A DNA stretch of 64,000 bases from Dyadobacter jejuensis (GTDB taxonomy: Bacteria > Bacteroidota > Bacteroidia > Cytophagales > Spirosomataceae): positions 124,001-188,000 of the forward strand of contig NZ_QGDT01000009.1 in NCBI RefSeq assembly GCF_003149085.1, read 5' to 3'. A program made the translations under genes and the position numbers. This document shows positions 25,883 to 35,256 of this stretch, piece by piece. The notes beneath the pieces are model-generated. The model made no database searches. It saw nothing but the letters and a program-made list of their open reading frames with translations, and was not told the origin of the DNA. Numbering within the stretch: position 1 is the first letter of the stretch; every line of letters begins with the position of its first letter.

Positions 25883-28252
25883 TTAAAACTTGAAATTATA
25901 GGTTACCGACGGTATAAAACTTCCAATAACAGAATACTTAACGGCCTCCGTTCGGAGGGCATTATCCTCGTTTACCTGGGTATAGACCGAGAAAGGATTT
26001 CTTCTATTATAAACGTTGTATACCGAAAACACCCATTCTCCATCCCCAGTTTTGAACAATTTACGCTTAGACTTGAGCGTAGCGGCGAGGTCGAGGCGGT
26101 GATAGGCCGGTATACGGCTTCCATTCCTAGTGCCGTCGTAATTATGCCCTAGGGCCCAGCCATTATAGCCGTATCGGTTGGTAGGGAAGGTGGCTGGCGT
26201 ACCAGAGGTTATGGTAAAATTGGATGATAGGGCCAATCGGTCGGTCAGGTCATAAATAGCAACGGCTGTAAAGTTGTGGGGCTTGTCGAAACGGGCCGGA
26301 AACCAGTTGTCGTTGCTGATCGTCTCCACCTTACGCTCGGTTCTCGAAAGGGTGTAACTGACCCATCCTGTAAGCTTTCCTTTATTCTTTTTAAGATAAA
26401 ACTCGGCTCCATAGGCTCGGCCATCGCCAAATAGCAGGTCGCCGGGCACAAACTGGTTCAGGAGCAGGTCCGATCCGGGCACATAGTCGATCTGATTGTA
26501 TAACTTTTTATAGTAAACTTCAACAGAAGCTTCAAAGGTATTGTCGCGGAAGTTTTGGAACCAGCCTAAAGCTATCTGGTCGGCCAACTCGGGCTTAATA
26601 ACGGCCGAACTCATGGTCCAAACGTCCAAGGGAGAACTTGCCGCCGTATTCGATAGCAAATGCAGATATTGGGAAGTCCTGTTGTAACTAGCCTTAATAG
26701 ACGTGTTGGTGGTTATCCCCACGTTCACAGAAAACCGAGGCTCCCAATTCCCATAGGTTTTGATGACATCGCCGTCGCCATAGCTTGTTCCTGGAAATAT
26801 GGGTAACTTCCTCTGTCCCTTTTCTACTTCTAGGTAATCATATTCTGTAGAAGGCCCCAAGCTCCTGTAAAAACTGTAGCGAAGCCCATACTGTAAGGAG
26901 ACCCTGCCCAGCTTTTGTTCGTTACCGATATACAGGGCCGATTCGTCGGCATACCGGGGCTCCAAACTGATATCGGTAGTTTCGCCCTCCGAAATGGCCG
27001 TAGCCTTCCCAGGACGTGAATCGTAACGAATATACTGTCCACCAAAAGTCAGCTGATTGTTGGGGGTAAGGTAGTAAGTAAAATCGGGCTTAATACTCGT
27101 GCTGATAATCTTCGACTTCCAGTCAAACTTATCTTTGGCATTGGGATCATTGGTATTTTGGCCCAGGGAATAATCATAATTGCTGTAGTAGCCGGTCAGA
27201 TTCATAAATAGCTTGTTAGAAAATATATGGTTCCAACGGCCTGTAGCCGTGGCATTTCCCCAGCCAAAGCCAAAATCCCCACCACCGAAGACATCCTTAC
27301 CAAAATACCCCGAAGCGAAGAAAGTATCCTTATTCCCCAGCTGATAGTTGACCTTGGCCGTCAGGTCATAAAAATTGAACTTAGAGTCGCGCAAATCCTT
27401 TTTGAGAAAAGGCTTCGACAAGATATCAATATAGGAACGGCGCCCGGCCACAATAAAAGAACCCTTACCCTTCGCAAAAGGCTGCTCATAGGTAAGCCTA
27501 GAGAAAATGGTACCAATACCGCCATTTACCTCCCTTTTTTTGGAGTTCCCTTCCTTCATCCGTACATCCAGAATCGACGAGATACGCCCTCCATACTGAG
27601 CGGGAATCCCCCCCTTAATGAGCTTTACATCTTTTACTGCATCGGGATTAAAAACCGAAAAGAACCCGAACAAATGGGAAGAGTTATACACGGGCGCTTC
27701 ATCGAGTAGCACCAGGTTTTGTGAAACATCGCCCCCACGCACGTTAAACCCTGAAGCCCCTTCGCCAACGGTAGTGACCCCGGGTAGTAGCTGAATACTC
27801 CTAATAAGGTCCACCTCACCTAGCAAGGCTGGCATCTTCTTAATGGTCTTCATATCCACCTTATTGACCGACATCTCTATACTGCGCACATTCTCATCGT
27901 CCCTACGCGTCGATACGGTAACCTCCTGTAACTGCTCGCTCTCCGAGCCCAGCTCAATATTCAGGGTCTGGTCGGTAGTGAGGTCTATAGTTTTGATCCG
28001 TTTTTCATAACCAATATAGCTATATACCACATTATAGTTTCCAGAAGGAAGGGTAATAGAATAGAACCCATAGGTATTGGTGGTGACACCCGTTTGGGCC
28101 TCACGGACGTATACCGATACCCCTATGAGGCCTTCGCCATTGGCAACATCCTTAACATACCCGCTGATGGTCGACTTACTTTGGGCCTGGAGACTGTAGT
28201 TCCCCAATAGAACTAGACCCATCAAACAGATTTTGAGTATTGTATTTTTCAT
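25883..28252 (-). CDS. TonB-dependent outer-membrane receptor with carboxypeptidase-like N-domain
   Basis: 789 residues: signal peptide ending LQAQ, carboxypeptidase-D regulatory-like domain (~26-105, ISGYVKDVANGEGLIGVSVYV), plug (~120-230; LIRSIQLLPGVTTVGEGASGFNVRGG; GGRISSILDVRMKEG) and a beta-barrel ending in YNFKF. It is not of SusC type (no GYG...DLTGA motif). It belongs to the class paired with DUF4249 lipoproteins; by analogy it imports a peptide, siderophore or other large ligand using TonB energy. It begins the two-gene minus-strand operon. Confidence 0.93.
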   Translation of the reverse strand: MKNTILKICLMGLVLLGNYSLQAQSKSTISGYVKDVANGEGLIGVSVYVREAQTGVTTNTYGFYSITLPSGNYNVVYSYIGYEKRIKTIDLTTDQTLNIELGSESEQLQEVTVSTRRDDENVRSIEMSVNKVDMKTIKKMPALLGEVDLIRSIQLLPGVTTVGEGASGFNVRGGDVSQNLVLLDEAPVYNSSHLFGFFSVFNPDAVKDVKLIKGGIPAQYGGRISSILDVRMKEGNSKKREVNGGIGTIFSRLTYEQPFAKGKGSFIVAGRRSYIDILSKPFLKKDLRDSKFNFYDLTAKVNYQLGNKDTFFASGYFGKDVFGGGDFGFGWGNATATGRWNHIFSNKLFMNLTGYYSNYDYSLGQNTNDPNAKDKFDWKSKIISTSIKPDFTYYLTPNNQLTFGGQYIRYDSRPGKATAISEGETTDISLEPRYADESALYIGNEQKLGRVSLQYGLRYSFYRSLGPSTEYDYLEVEKGQRKLPIFPGTSYGDGDVIKTYGNWEPRFSVNVGITTNTSIKASYNRTSQYLHLLSNTAASSPLDVWTMSSAVIKPELADQIALGWFQNFRDNTFEASVEVYYKKLYNQIDYVPGSDLLLNQFVPGDLLFGDGRAYGAEFYLKKNKGKLTGWVSYTLSRTERKVETISNDNWFPARFDKPHNFTAVAIYDLTDRLALSSNFTITSGTPATFPTNRYGYNGWALGHNYDGTRNGSRIPAYHRLDLAATLKSKRKLFKTGDGEWVFSVYNVYNRRNPFSVYTQVNEDNALRTEAVKYSVIGSFIPSVTYNFKF

Positions 28253-28481
28253 GTACTTACTTTATTTCCAATGATTAACTTATTAATTGAGTTGATACGC
28301 ATGGACGACAACTTAAATAGGCATTACCCTCATCGACAAGGGATAAAATTAATATTAAAACTATACCATAAAGGTAAATAAAACCATAGTCTCCAGACTT
28401 GGAAAAAATGATGAACCGCACCAAAATGATCATGAAAGGGCCAGAAAAGGGGTTGGGTGAGCAATCTGTTTTAGTACTTTT

Positions 28482-28994
28482 TCAGGATACTAATGTCACC
28501 ATTTCTTTATCTTCACAATCCTCCAAAAGGATTTTATTCGATTTCATAAAAACTGGATGGATCCAGTCGGCGGCTATTTCGACGAGGGGTATGAGGGTGA
28601 ACCGCCTGTCTTGCAAACGGGGATGAGGGATAGTAAGTTTCTCTTGTTGGGTTATTAAATCATTAAAATAGAGGATATCAATGTCAATAACCCTAGCAGC
28701 CCAGCGCTGAAGGCGAACCCGGCCTAGGGCCAGCTCGATGGCCAGGGCAGTTTCTAAAACGACTTCGGGGGAAAGGCTGGTTTGCACCTGCAACACCTGG
28801 TTCAAAAAAGGAGGCTGGTCGGTCACCCCCCAAGGGGCCGTTTCATAAAGAGATGAAGCACCGGTAATAGTGCCTATGCGAAGTGAGATGGCCTTAGTGG
28901 CCTGGAAAAGCAAGTCCTGGCGATCGCCCAGATTCGAACCTAGCAATAGCAATACGGTATTGGGGGCGTCATGATCCATATCAGATACAAACAT
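28482..28994 (-). CDS. folK: 2-amino-4-hydroxy-6-hydroxymethyldihydropteridine pyrophosphokinase
   Basis: 170 residues. The HPPK motifs are present: LLLGSNLGDRQ near the N-terminus, SLYETAPWGVTDQPPFLNQVL, and RWAARVIDIDILYFND with the two Mg-binding aspartates, then LTIPHPRLQDRRFTLIPLVEIA. It transfers pyrophosphate from ATP to the pterin in folate synthesis. The start could be Met at 28994 or at 28979. It is a single minus-strand gene, with a 229-bp gap to the TonB receptor gene. Confidence 0.95.
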   Translation of the reverse strand: MFVSDMDHDAPNTVLLLLGSNLGDRQDLLFQATKAISLRIGTITGASSLYETAPWGVTDQPPFLNQVLQVQTSLSPEVVLETALAIELALGRVRLQRWAARVIDIDILYFNDLITQQEKLTIPHPRLQDRRFTLIPLVEIAADWIHPVFMKSNKILLEDCEDKEMVTLVS

Positions 28995-29042
28995 AGGCTT
29001 GACAGCTCTAGACGGCCCAAGGCCTACCCAGAACTACAAGCC

Positions 29043-29077
29043 AAAAAAGGGACCAACCAAAGCGGATAGTCCCTTTC
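29043..29077 (-). terminator. Terminator of rpmB
   Basis: On the minus strand AAAGGGAC...GTCCCTTTTTT forms a stem of 8 or more bp with a U-run, just past the rpmB stop. Confidence 0.8.
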
Positions 29078-29095
29078 CAATAAATTCGTAATTTC

Positions 29096-29335
29096 TTAGA
29101 ATGTAAGCGTGCCTTTTTCGTAAGCCTTCTGAATGGTAGATTCTACACCATTCTTATTGATCGTACGAAGGGTAGACGCCGCTACTCTTAACGTAACCCA
29201 CTCCCCTGTTGAAGGCAAGAAGAAACGTTTCTTTTGTAAATTCGGGAAGAATTTACGTTTTGTTTTATTGTTAGCGTGAGAAACATTATTTCCAACGCGT
29301 GTTCTTTTTCCAGTAATTTGACAAACCTTAGCCAT
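29096..29335 (-). CDS. rpmB: 50S ribosomal protein L28
   Basis: 79 residues with the L28 signature at the N-terminus ([29 protein letters not shown]) and [14 protein letters not shown] in the middle. It binds 23S rRNA in the large subunit. It stands as a single gene between its own strong promoter and terminator, without the common rpmG neighbour. Confidence 0.97.
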   Translation of the reverse strand: MAKVCQITGKRTRVGNNVSHANNKTKRKFFPNLQKKRFFLPSTGEWVTLRVAASTLRTINKNGVESTIQKAYEKGTLTF

Positions 29336-29363
29336 ATCCTTATGATTTTTGCAAATGAGGGTG

Positions 29364-29394
29364 CAAATATAGAACCTATTGTTTTAAGATGCAA
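29364..29394 (-). promoter_or_regulatory. rpmB promoter
   Basis: Read on the minus strand: TTG (29394-29392), 20-nt spacer, TATATTTG (29371-29364), a perfect TTG-N20-TAnnTTTG match ~30 nt ahead of the rpmB start. Confidence 0.75.
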
Positions 29395-29422
29395 CAAACA
29401 TTTAAAGATAATTTCATTTTTT

Positions 29423-30109
29423 TTACCAGCGTACCTTGAAGCCAACTCCGTGAATATTATCTATTTTGAAGGCTGGATCCCCTGAAAGGTACTTCCGCAA
29501 CCTAGAGATAAACACATCGAGACTCCTGCCCATAAAATAGTCGTCGTCCCCCCAAATCGCCTTTAAAAGGTCCTCCCTCTTGATGATCTCCCCTGGGCGT
29601 TCCACCAGGTATTTCAGCACCTCTCCTTCCCTAAACGTAAGGCTCTGGGTAGTATCTTGGAGCGTTAGGGTCAATTTTTCAAAATTAAAAGAATGAAGTC
29701 CTACCTGAATGACCCCAGGCACTTTGGAGGACTGTTCGGCGGTATGGCTCCTTCTGAGGAACACCTCGATTCTCAGCTGCAGCTCCTCTACACTAAATGG
29801 CTTAGTAACATAGTCGTCGGCCCCCAGTTTTAGGCCCTTTATCTTGTCTTCTTGCAACGATCGGGCCGAAAGAAAAAGAATAGGAACCTGGGAATCTTGC
29901 TGGCGAATATGACCGGCCAAGATAAACCCATCCACTTTGGGCAACATAATATCCAACACACAGATATCGAAATGTTCTTTTTCGAACAGGGCCAAGCCTT
30001 CTACCCCATCGCTGGCATGTACGATTTCATAATCGTACTGTTCTAGGTTGTCGGCCGTAGCGAAAGCCAGGTTTGGGTCGTCTTCTACGTATAAAATTTT
30101 CTTTTTCAA
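29423..30109 (-). CDS. OmpR-family response regulator
   Basis: 228 residues. Receiver domain with acidic pocket Glu9-Asp10-Asp11, phosphoacceptor Asp53 (VLDIMLP), Ser81 and Lys103 (DDYVTKPFS); C-terminal winged helix (~130-228, LTFREGEVLKYLVERPGEIIKREDLLKAIWGDDDYFMGRSLDVFISRLRKYL). It is a DNA-binding regulator phosphorylated by the histidine kinase encoded 51 bp upstream in the same transcript. It resembles the RprY type of Bacteroides. Target genes are unknown. Confidence 0.95.
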   Translation of the reverse strand: MKKKILYVEDDPNLAFATADNLEQYDYEIVHASDGVEGLALFEKEHFDICVLDIMLPKVDGFILAGHIRQQDSQVPILFLSARSLQEDKIKGLKLGADDYVTKPFSVEELQLRIEVFLRRSHTAEQSSKVPGVIQVGLHSFNFEKLTLTLQDTTQSLTFREGEVLKYLVERPGEIIKREDLLKAIWGDDDYFMGRSLDVFISRLRKYLSGDPAFKIDNIHGVGFKVRW

Positions 30110-30160
30110 GGATCTTATCTTTTAGTTTTACTCCCTCCGGCATCGCCATGGAGCCTATCT

Positions 30161-31408
30161 TTATTTATCTAAAGGGATGCTTATTTTGAAAATACTACCC
30201 TTTCCTAATTCACTTTCAAGGGTCAGTTTCCAGCGGTGCGCGCGTACGATCTGCTTCACGTAGCTTAAGCCTATGCCAAAGCCCTTTACATTATGCACAT
30301 CGCCATAGGTGATTCGGAAGAATTTGTTGAAGATTTTCTTCTGAAACTCTGGAGCAATACCTATGCCCCTGTCGGCCACGGCAATCACACAGCGCCGCCT
30401 TTGGTAAAGCATACTCACCACTACCTGAGGAGCATCGGACGAATATTTAAGGGCGTTGTCGACCAAATTATTGACCATGCATCGAAAATGGAAGGGATCT
30501 GCCTCCACATGGCGCTCCTCCCCTTCGGTTACTAGGCCCACCTTGCCGCCATAAGGAGCGAGCACCTGCTGAACCACTTCCGACAGGCTCATATATTCCT
30601 TCGACAAATGAAGGGCATTCTGCTCGGCCTTGGCCATAGAAAGTACCATTTCTACCTGCCCTTGCATGCGCTTGATCTCCTGTTGTACCATTTGCACATA
30701 CCTTTTATGACGCTCGGGTTGGGTGATAATCTGCTCCGTATTCAGCACATCGGCCGCAATACGAATGGTAGATATAGGCGTTTGGAGCTCATGGGTCATG
30801 TTATTTACAAAATCCTTTTGGACCTCCGAAAGCTGTTTCTGCCGCAGGATAACGAATAAGGCATACGCAAAAAAACAAACCGCTACCAGCACCAAGGCCG
30901 AGGACCCAATGGCACTGTTGATACTCCCGGCTATAAAGGTCGACTGCTCCGGAAAGCGCACGCCAAAATAATATGGATACTTATTGGTTTTGATCCAATT
31001 AGAAGTCTGAGTGGGCGACTTCTCATTGTTTTTGGTACTCATCGACATCCCGTAGCGAATGCGATTGGTGGTACAATCGTAAATACCTACCTCAAAATCC
31101 GTGATTAGTTTATGCTTCTGAAAACTTTCTTTTAGGTACAGTTCCAACAGCTCGGGCTGGGTGGTAGAATTGGTATTCACCAAAAAATACTCCGCAGAAA
31201 GCTGTTCTACCGGATTGGTGGTCTGCATGACCTGATTGACCCGCGCCAGCCTATCGGCGACATCCTGCAGGGCCACATGGGCGTTCTGGTTGAACTGTCG
31301 ACGGCGCAACTCTAAGGCCTGCTTCACCCAGAAAATCTGGGTGATCACTACCACCAGAATGAGCAACGCCGAAAAAACCGTTAACCATTGTATCGTTTTC
31401 CTTGACAT
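30161..31408 (-). CDS. Sensor histidine kinase
   Basis: 415 residues. The membrane helix at ~8-30 and another at ~165-190 enclose a periplasmic sensor region of ~135 residues; then the dimerisation box with phospho-His206 (FVNNMTHELQTPISTIR), the N-box (MVNNLVDNALKYS), and G-boxes (VADRGIGIAPEFQKKIF; GFGIGLSYVKQIV). It phosphorylates the OmpR-type regulator encoded just downstream. The sensor region has no recognised domain, so the stimulus is unknown. Confidence 0.94.
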   Translation of the reverse strand: MSRKTIQWLTVFSALLILVVVITQIFWVKQALELRRRQFNQNAHVALQDVADRLARVNQVMQTTNPVEQLSAEYFLVNTNSTTQPELLELYLKESFQKHKLITDFEVGIYDCTTNRIRYGMSMSTKNNEKSPTQTSNWIKTNKYPYYFGVRFPEQSTFIAGSINSAIGSSALVLVAVCFFAYALFVILRQKQLSEVQKDFVNNMTHELQTPISTIRIAADVLNTEQIITQPERHKRYVQMVQQEIKRMQGQVEMVLSMAKAEQNALHLSKEYMSLSEVVQQVLAPYGGKVGLVTEGEERHVEADPFHFRCMVNNLVDNALKYSSDAPQVVVSMLYQRRRCVIAVADRGIGIAPEFQKKIFNKFFRITYGDVHNVKGFGIGLSYVKQIVRAHRWKLTLESELGKGSIFKISIPLDK

Positions 31409-31540
31409 ATTTTTTTTGGTTCCACAGCAGGCATAAAGACCTACACCATGGCATCAATTAACTTATTTTAGAGTAGACCTTCCCAGGCCTTTTGAACCCT
31501 ACTAACGAAATTGGCACAGTTCCAGTGCCATTCTGCCCCC

Positions 31541-32404
31541 TTAATCGGCCAAATGGTAATCGACTAGCCCCGGCAATGGTGCCTTTGCCACATACCCCAA
31601 TTCCAAGCCCTGACTAGCAACCACCACTTCCAAAATATCCTGAAAATAATACGCTACCGATCCAGTAAAATGGATGGGTAGGTGGGAGGATTCAGGGTGT
31701 TTTTTTACATATTTCAAAACGAAGGAAGTAAAGGCGTCGTTCACCATCTGCTCTATAAAACAATGCTGCTTATGCTCGGCCATAAACCGTGTAAAAGTAG
31801 CAAAATATCGGTTGGGGAAGGGTTGTCGATAGGCTTTTTCCAATACCGACAGTCGGTTTACTTCGGGAAACTGCGCTCTAAATAGCGTATCTAAATCGGC
31901 GGGAAGGTCCTTTTGTAAAAAAGATACCAGGAGCCCTTTTCCCAGATAGGAGCCGCTCCCTTCATCGCCCAGCCAAAAACCTAAGGAACCAATGGACTTG
32001 GTGATATAGGCCCCATCATACACGGCATTATTGGCACCAGTACCCAAAATACAGGCAAGTCCTGGAGAATGCCCACAAAGGCCCCTTGCCGCTCCTAACA
32101 TGTCGCTGGCCACCAACAAATGTTGTAGGGAGGGGAATAAGGACTTCAAGGCCTCCGAAACCGGCCTCGAGGACAATTCGTCGGCACAGCCTGCCCCATA
32201 AAAATACAAGCTATCGATGGGCCCCGGCAAATTGGGCAGTACCTCTTCGGCAAGTATCCGTCCCACCTCCTCCTCCTTCTGATAAAAAGGGTTGATACCG
32301 GCCGTCTGAAACTGCTCCCTTACGGAAGCTTCTTCTACCCTCACCCAGTCGGTTTTGGTAGATCCGCTATCGGCAATAAGCATTGTGGTGGTCTTCAAAG
32401 CCAT
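31541..32404 (-). CDS. BadF/BadG-type ATPase, N-acetylglucosamine kinase-like
   Basis: 287 residues with an actin-like ATPase fold: phosphate-1 loop LIADSGSTKTDWV near the N-terminus, and a second motif CILGTGANNAVYDG followed by GFWLGDEGSGSYLGKGLL. This combination is typical of the GlcNAc kinase-like members of the BadF family, which phosphorylate amino sugars released from peptidoglycan or glycans. The substrate is inferred from family resemblance only. Single minus-strand gene; the mini cytochrome b5 gene lies 64 bp upstream. Confidence 0.82.
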   Translation of the reverse strand: MALKTTTMLIADSGSTKTDWVRVEEASVREQFQTAGINPFYQKEEEVGRILAEEVLPNLPGPIDSLYFYGAGCADELSSRPVSEALKSLFPSLQHLLVASDMLGAARGLCGHSPGLACILGTGANNAVYDGAYITKSIGSLGFWLGDEGSGSYLGKGLLVSFLQKDLPADLDTLFRAQFPEVNRLSVLEKAYRQPFPNRYFATFTRFMAEHKQHCFIEQMVNDAFTSFVLKYVKKHPESSHLPIHFTGSVAYYFQDILEVVVASQGLELGYVAKAPLPGLVDYHLAD

Positions 32405-32468
32405 GTTCCTTCTTTTAGATGTTGATCTATTTTTCCTAATTTCATATCAAAAGCGATAGAAAGCCCTA

Positions 32469-32696
32469 TTATACCAATTTGCCCACCGCCCTAAAGCGTC
32501 CGAAAACTTGGTCGGTATGAGGAGCATCCCCAAGTTCCTTAGTCAGATCCTGACCCGCCCAGTGCTCATAATGGTGCCCGTTACGCCATAACCGCGAGGG
32601 CGACACATCGTAAATAATGCCTCCATACGCACACCAAATCTCCTCTTTATCCTGTCCATTTCTCAACGCCAATTGGGCCCTGGTATATTCCTTCAT
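32469..32696 (-). CDS. Minimal cytochrome b5-like heme-binding domain protein
   Basis: 75 residues covering just one cytochrome b5 domain: EYTRAQLALRNGQDKEEIWCAYGGIIYDVSPSRLWRNG followed by HHYEHWAGQDLTKEL and APHTDQVF. His42/45 and His60 are candidate heme ligands. There is no signal peptide or membrane anchor, so it should be a soluble cytoplasmic electron carrier or ligand-binding protein. The canonical HPGG loop is replaced by the HxxxHxAGxDLT form seen in stand-alone bacterial members. The role is unknown. Confidence 0.78.
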   Translation of the reverse strand: MKEYTRAQLALRNGQDKEEIWCAYGGIIYDVSPSRLWRNGHHYEHWAGQDLTKELGDAPHTDQVFGRFRAVGKLV

Positions 32697-32832
32697 TTAC
32701 TCCGTAGGTTTGTCAATTTTTTTAAGAGCCTAATTATAGGACAAAAAAAGCCCATCTCCAGATAATATTTTGATTTTAAGTCAAAAAAGTGGGAACTTGG
32801 CACTTTGTTTAGCACAAACATAAACCTGAAAT

Positions 32833-33285
32833 ATGAAAAAGAAATACGCTTTAATATGGTGTATCTTCATCGGACTCACCGTCCTTTCCTCTAGCTGCAA
32901 GAAAAAGGTAGCGCCGATCTCCGAAAGAATCGCCAAGGCTTGGTTGGCACAAGAGGTCAAATACAATAACGATGTGGTGTTTACCAGAGGAGGTAGCAAC
33001 AACATTGTATTGGGCTATTCCAATTTTCGCCTTACCTTGAGTACAGTCAATGGTGAAAACAAGGTAACTTACATCGAATTTGACGGAAATAGTTTCTCGG
33101 GAACCTGGGCCCTAGACGGGGACTCCAAACTGACTCTTAGCGGGCTTACTCCCGAACCTACTGGCACAGGGGGTACCATTTCGTTTACCATCGACTCCAT
33201 CGACGACAACCAAATGGTGATTACCCGCACCACTACCAGCAAAAAGACAGGCGATACCAAAAACACCTATACACTCGTCAAATAA
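32833..33285 (+). CDS. Lipocalin-like exported lipoprotein, function unknown
   Basis: 150 residues. The signal MKKKYALIWCIFIGLTVLSSSC gives a lipobox SSSC, Cys22, followed by KKK. The mature part is all-beta (AKAWLAQEVKYNNDVVFTRGG; FSGTWALDGDSKLTLSGLTPEP; FTIDSIDDNQMVITRTTT), the pattern of small Bacteroidota lipocalin-like lipoproteins in which a WLxQEV phrase starts the fold. No ligand can be named. Transcribed alone or together with thiL (115-bp gap containing a possible promoter). Confidence 0.72.
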   Translation: MKKKYALIWCIFIGLTVLSSSCKKKVAPISERIAKAWLAQEVKYNNDVVFTRGGSNNIVLGYSNFRLTLSTVNGENKVTYIEFDGNSFSGTWALDGDSKLTLSGLTPEPTGTGGTISFTIDSIDDNQMVITRTTTSKKTGDTKNTYTLVK

Positions 33286-33299
33286 ACGGTGGTGTGCCA

Positions 33300-33333
33300 T
33301 TTGCAACCGTCATGGAACCTTGCCGTACATTTT
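33300..33333 (+). promoter_or_regulatory. Possible thiL promoter
   Basis: TTTG (33300-33303), 22-nt spacer, TACATTTT (33326-33333), one mismatch to TAnnTTTG, 67 nt before the thiL start. Confidence 0.4.
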
Positions 33334-33400
33334 TACATTGATCTATCACGAGCCATTTCGTAAAAGAAGTGGCTTCTTTATTTGAAAGCCATATATTATT

Positions 33401-34426
33401 ATGTCACAAACAAGAACGGAAATCAGTAGCTTAGGAGAGTTTGGACTGATTCAAAGAATTAATAAAGGGTATAAAACCACCCGTCCCGACAGCATTACGG
33501 GTATCGGCGACGATGCCGCCGTAATAGACCTTGGGGATGAGTTTGGGCTTCTCACCACCGATATGCTCCTGGAAGGTGTACATTTCGACCTTTCCTTCTT
33601 CCCCCTAAAACACCTTGGCTACAAGGCCATCGCCATCAATGTATCCGACATTGCCGCCATGAACGGTCGGCCTCAGCAGGTAACGGTAGGAATAGCCCTG
33701 AGCAACCGCTTCTCGGTAGAGGCCGTCGACGAATTTTATGAGGGTGTGAAGCTAGCCTGCAAAGATTTTAATGTGGACTTGGTCGGTGGCGACACCACCT
33801 CCTCCCGCTCGGGACTGATCGTATCGGTCAGCGTATTTGGCAAGGTAGCCAAGGATAAAATCACCTACCGCCATGGAGCCAAAGCCGGAGACCTACTCTG
33901 CGTAACGGGCGACCTTGGCGGGGCCTATCTGGGGCTGCAGCTCCTGGAGCGGGAAAAGCAGGTGTACCTAGCCAACCCCAATATGCAACCCGAACTGGAA
34001 GGGAAGGATTATGTAATACAACGGCAACTTCGCCCAGAAGCCCGTATGGACGTGGTCTACGAAATCGAAGAGGCCGGAGTGCTCCCTACTGCTATGATCG
34101 ACCTCTCCGATGGGCTAGCCTCCGACCTGTTGCATATCTGCTCCCAGTCGGGGGTGGGCGCCGTGGTATTTGAAGACAAACTCCCCATCGACGACCAATC
34201 CTTCCTAGCCGCTACAGAGCTGAAGTTGAGCCCCATTACTGCGGCACTCAACGGAGGCGAGGACTATGAACTGTTGTTCACCGTCCCGCAGACGGCCTAC
34301 GACCTCATTAAGAACAATCCAAAAATCAGCTTTGTGGGCTATATCACCGACACCCCCAACGAGGTGCTGCTGCATACCAATGGCGATAACCGAATCCCCA
34401 TCACCGCCCAAGGCTGGCAACAATAG
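33401..34426 (+). CDS. thiL: Thiamine-phosphate kinase
   Basis: 341 residues. The ThiL/PurM-type ATP-binding motif GIGDDAAVIDLGDEFGLLTTDMLLEGVHFDL is intact, with the acidic Mg ligands, and GGDTTSSRSGLIVSVSVFGKV and AMIDLSDGLASDLLHI follow in the expected order. It phosphorylates thiamine monophosphate to the active diphosphate. No other thiamine gene is adjacent. It ends in a strong 14-bp terminator. Confidence 0.96.
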   Translation: MSQTRTEISSLGEFGLIQRINKGYKTTRPDSITGIGDDAAVIDLGDEFGLLTTDMLLEGVHFDLSFFPLKHLGYKAIAINVSDIAAMNGRPQQVTVGIALSNRFSVEAVDEFYEGVKLACKDFNVDLVGGDTTSSRSGLIVSVSVFGKVAKDKITYRHGAKAGDLLCVTGDLGGAYLGLQLLEREKQVYLANPNMQPELEGKDYVIQRQLRPEARMDVVYEIEEAGVLPTAMIDLSDGLASDLLHICSQSGVGAVVFEDKLPIDDQSFLAATELKLSPITAALNGGEDYELLFTVPQTAYDLIKNNPKISFVGYITDTPNEVLLHTNGDNRIPITAQGWQQ

Positions 34427-34450
34427 TCGGCACGTTTTGAGTATATTGAC

Positions 34451-34488
34451 CCAAAAAAACACAATCGGAACCGGTTGTGTTTTTTTGG
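34451..34488 (+). terminator. Terminator of thiL
   Basis: Perfect 14-bp stem CCAAAAAAACACAA (34451-34464) with TTGTGTTTTTTTGG (34475-34488), 10-nt loop; the T-run lies in the 3' arm. Confidence 0.85.
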
Positions 34489-34641
34489 ATTGAAGGAGAG
34501 TTTACCAGCATCCAATCGGTCCCCTTGATACGCCTACCCCCTAAAAAGGAGAACCAAAGAGCCCGTAAAACAATCAAAGTGCTGAATTTCAGTGCATTAT
34601 AAATTATTTTATATTTTAAACACTCCAATATTTTTTTATTA

Positions 34642-34657
34642 CTAAGCAAGTGCTTAG
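34642..34657. promoter_or_regulatory. TetR operator O1 overlapping the tetR -7 element
   Basis: CTAAGC-AAGT-GCTTAG (34642-34657), an inverted repeat. Its right half overlaps a -7 element TAGGTTTG (34655-34662), and the tetR ATG follows at 34681. Binding there would block RNA polymerase, so autorepression is expected. The same 6-4-6 palindrome recurs at 35262-35277 before the next gene. Confidence 0.75.
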
Positions 34658-34680
34658 GTTTGCAAAACAATCACCAACAA

Positions 34681-35244
34681 ATGGCAAGGAGCAAGCAATA
34701 TAACGAACAAGAGGTAATCGAAAAGGCCACCGCCCTATTCTGGGAGAAGGGCTACGAAGGCACCTCGGTTCGTATGCTGGAGAAAGAAATGGGCATCAAC
34801 CAATTCTCGATCTATGCCAGCTTCGGCAACAAACGCGGGCTCTTTTTGGAATGTATCCAGTGCTATAAAAAAAGATTGAAAGGAATAATAAGTACCCTAG
34901 AGGCTTCGAAGGACGGACTAGGTGGCATTAAGCAGTATTTCTATGACTTTGTGGCGTTTTCTAAGGAGAATGGCATAAAAAAAGGATGCCTGGTGAGCAA
35001 TACCGTTAACGAATTAGGCCCTGATTCCGACGCACAATTGATGCAGGAACTCATGAAATTCTCTGGCGAAATCCATACCTTATTCCGCGACAAACTAAAA
35101 CAAGACCCGACCAAAGATATGGAAACCATAGAGCGGCAAGGCCATTATTTGTTGGGCTCCATGCTAGGCCTATCGCTGGTTTCAAAAGTTTTTACCCAAA
35201 AGCAAATTGCCGACTATATCGAAACGATATTCTCTAATTTGTGA
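34681..35244 (+). CDS. TetR/AcrR-family transcriptional repressor
   Basis: The ATG at 34681 (MARSKQYNEQEVIEKATALF) is chosen over an upstream TTG at 34660, because that lies in the -7 element. The N-terminal helix-turn-helix (ALFWEKGYEGTSVRMLEKEMGINQFSIYASFGNKRGLF) is typical; the C-terminal ligand domain (KGCLVSNTVNELGPDSDAQLMQELMKF) resembles the TetR_C group that controls oxidoreductase genes such as nemR/acuR. It most likely represses itself and the downstream AhpD-like/SDR/EthD genes through two identical palindromes and is released by an electrophile or small aldehyde (inference). Confidence 0.92.
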   Translation: MARSKQYNEQEVIEKATALFWEKGYEGTSVRMLEKEMGINQFSIYASFGNKRGLFLECIQCYKKRLKGIISTLEASKDGLGGIKQYFYDFVAFSKENGIKKGCLVSNTVNELGPDSDAQLMQELMKFSGEIHTLFRDKLKQDPTKDMETIERQGHYLLGSMLGLSLVSKVFTQKQIADYIETIFSNL

Positions 35245-35256
35245 TTTTTTTTGACC

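Noticed and set aside
34660..34680. TTG start for the tetR gene
   Set aside because: It lies within the -7 element and so before the expected transcription start; ATG 34681 begins the typical TetR N-terminus.
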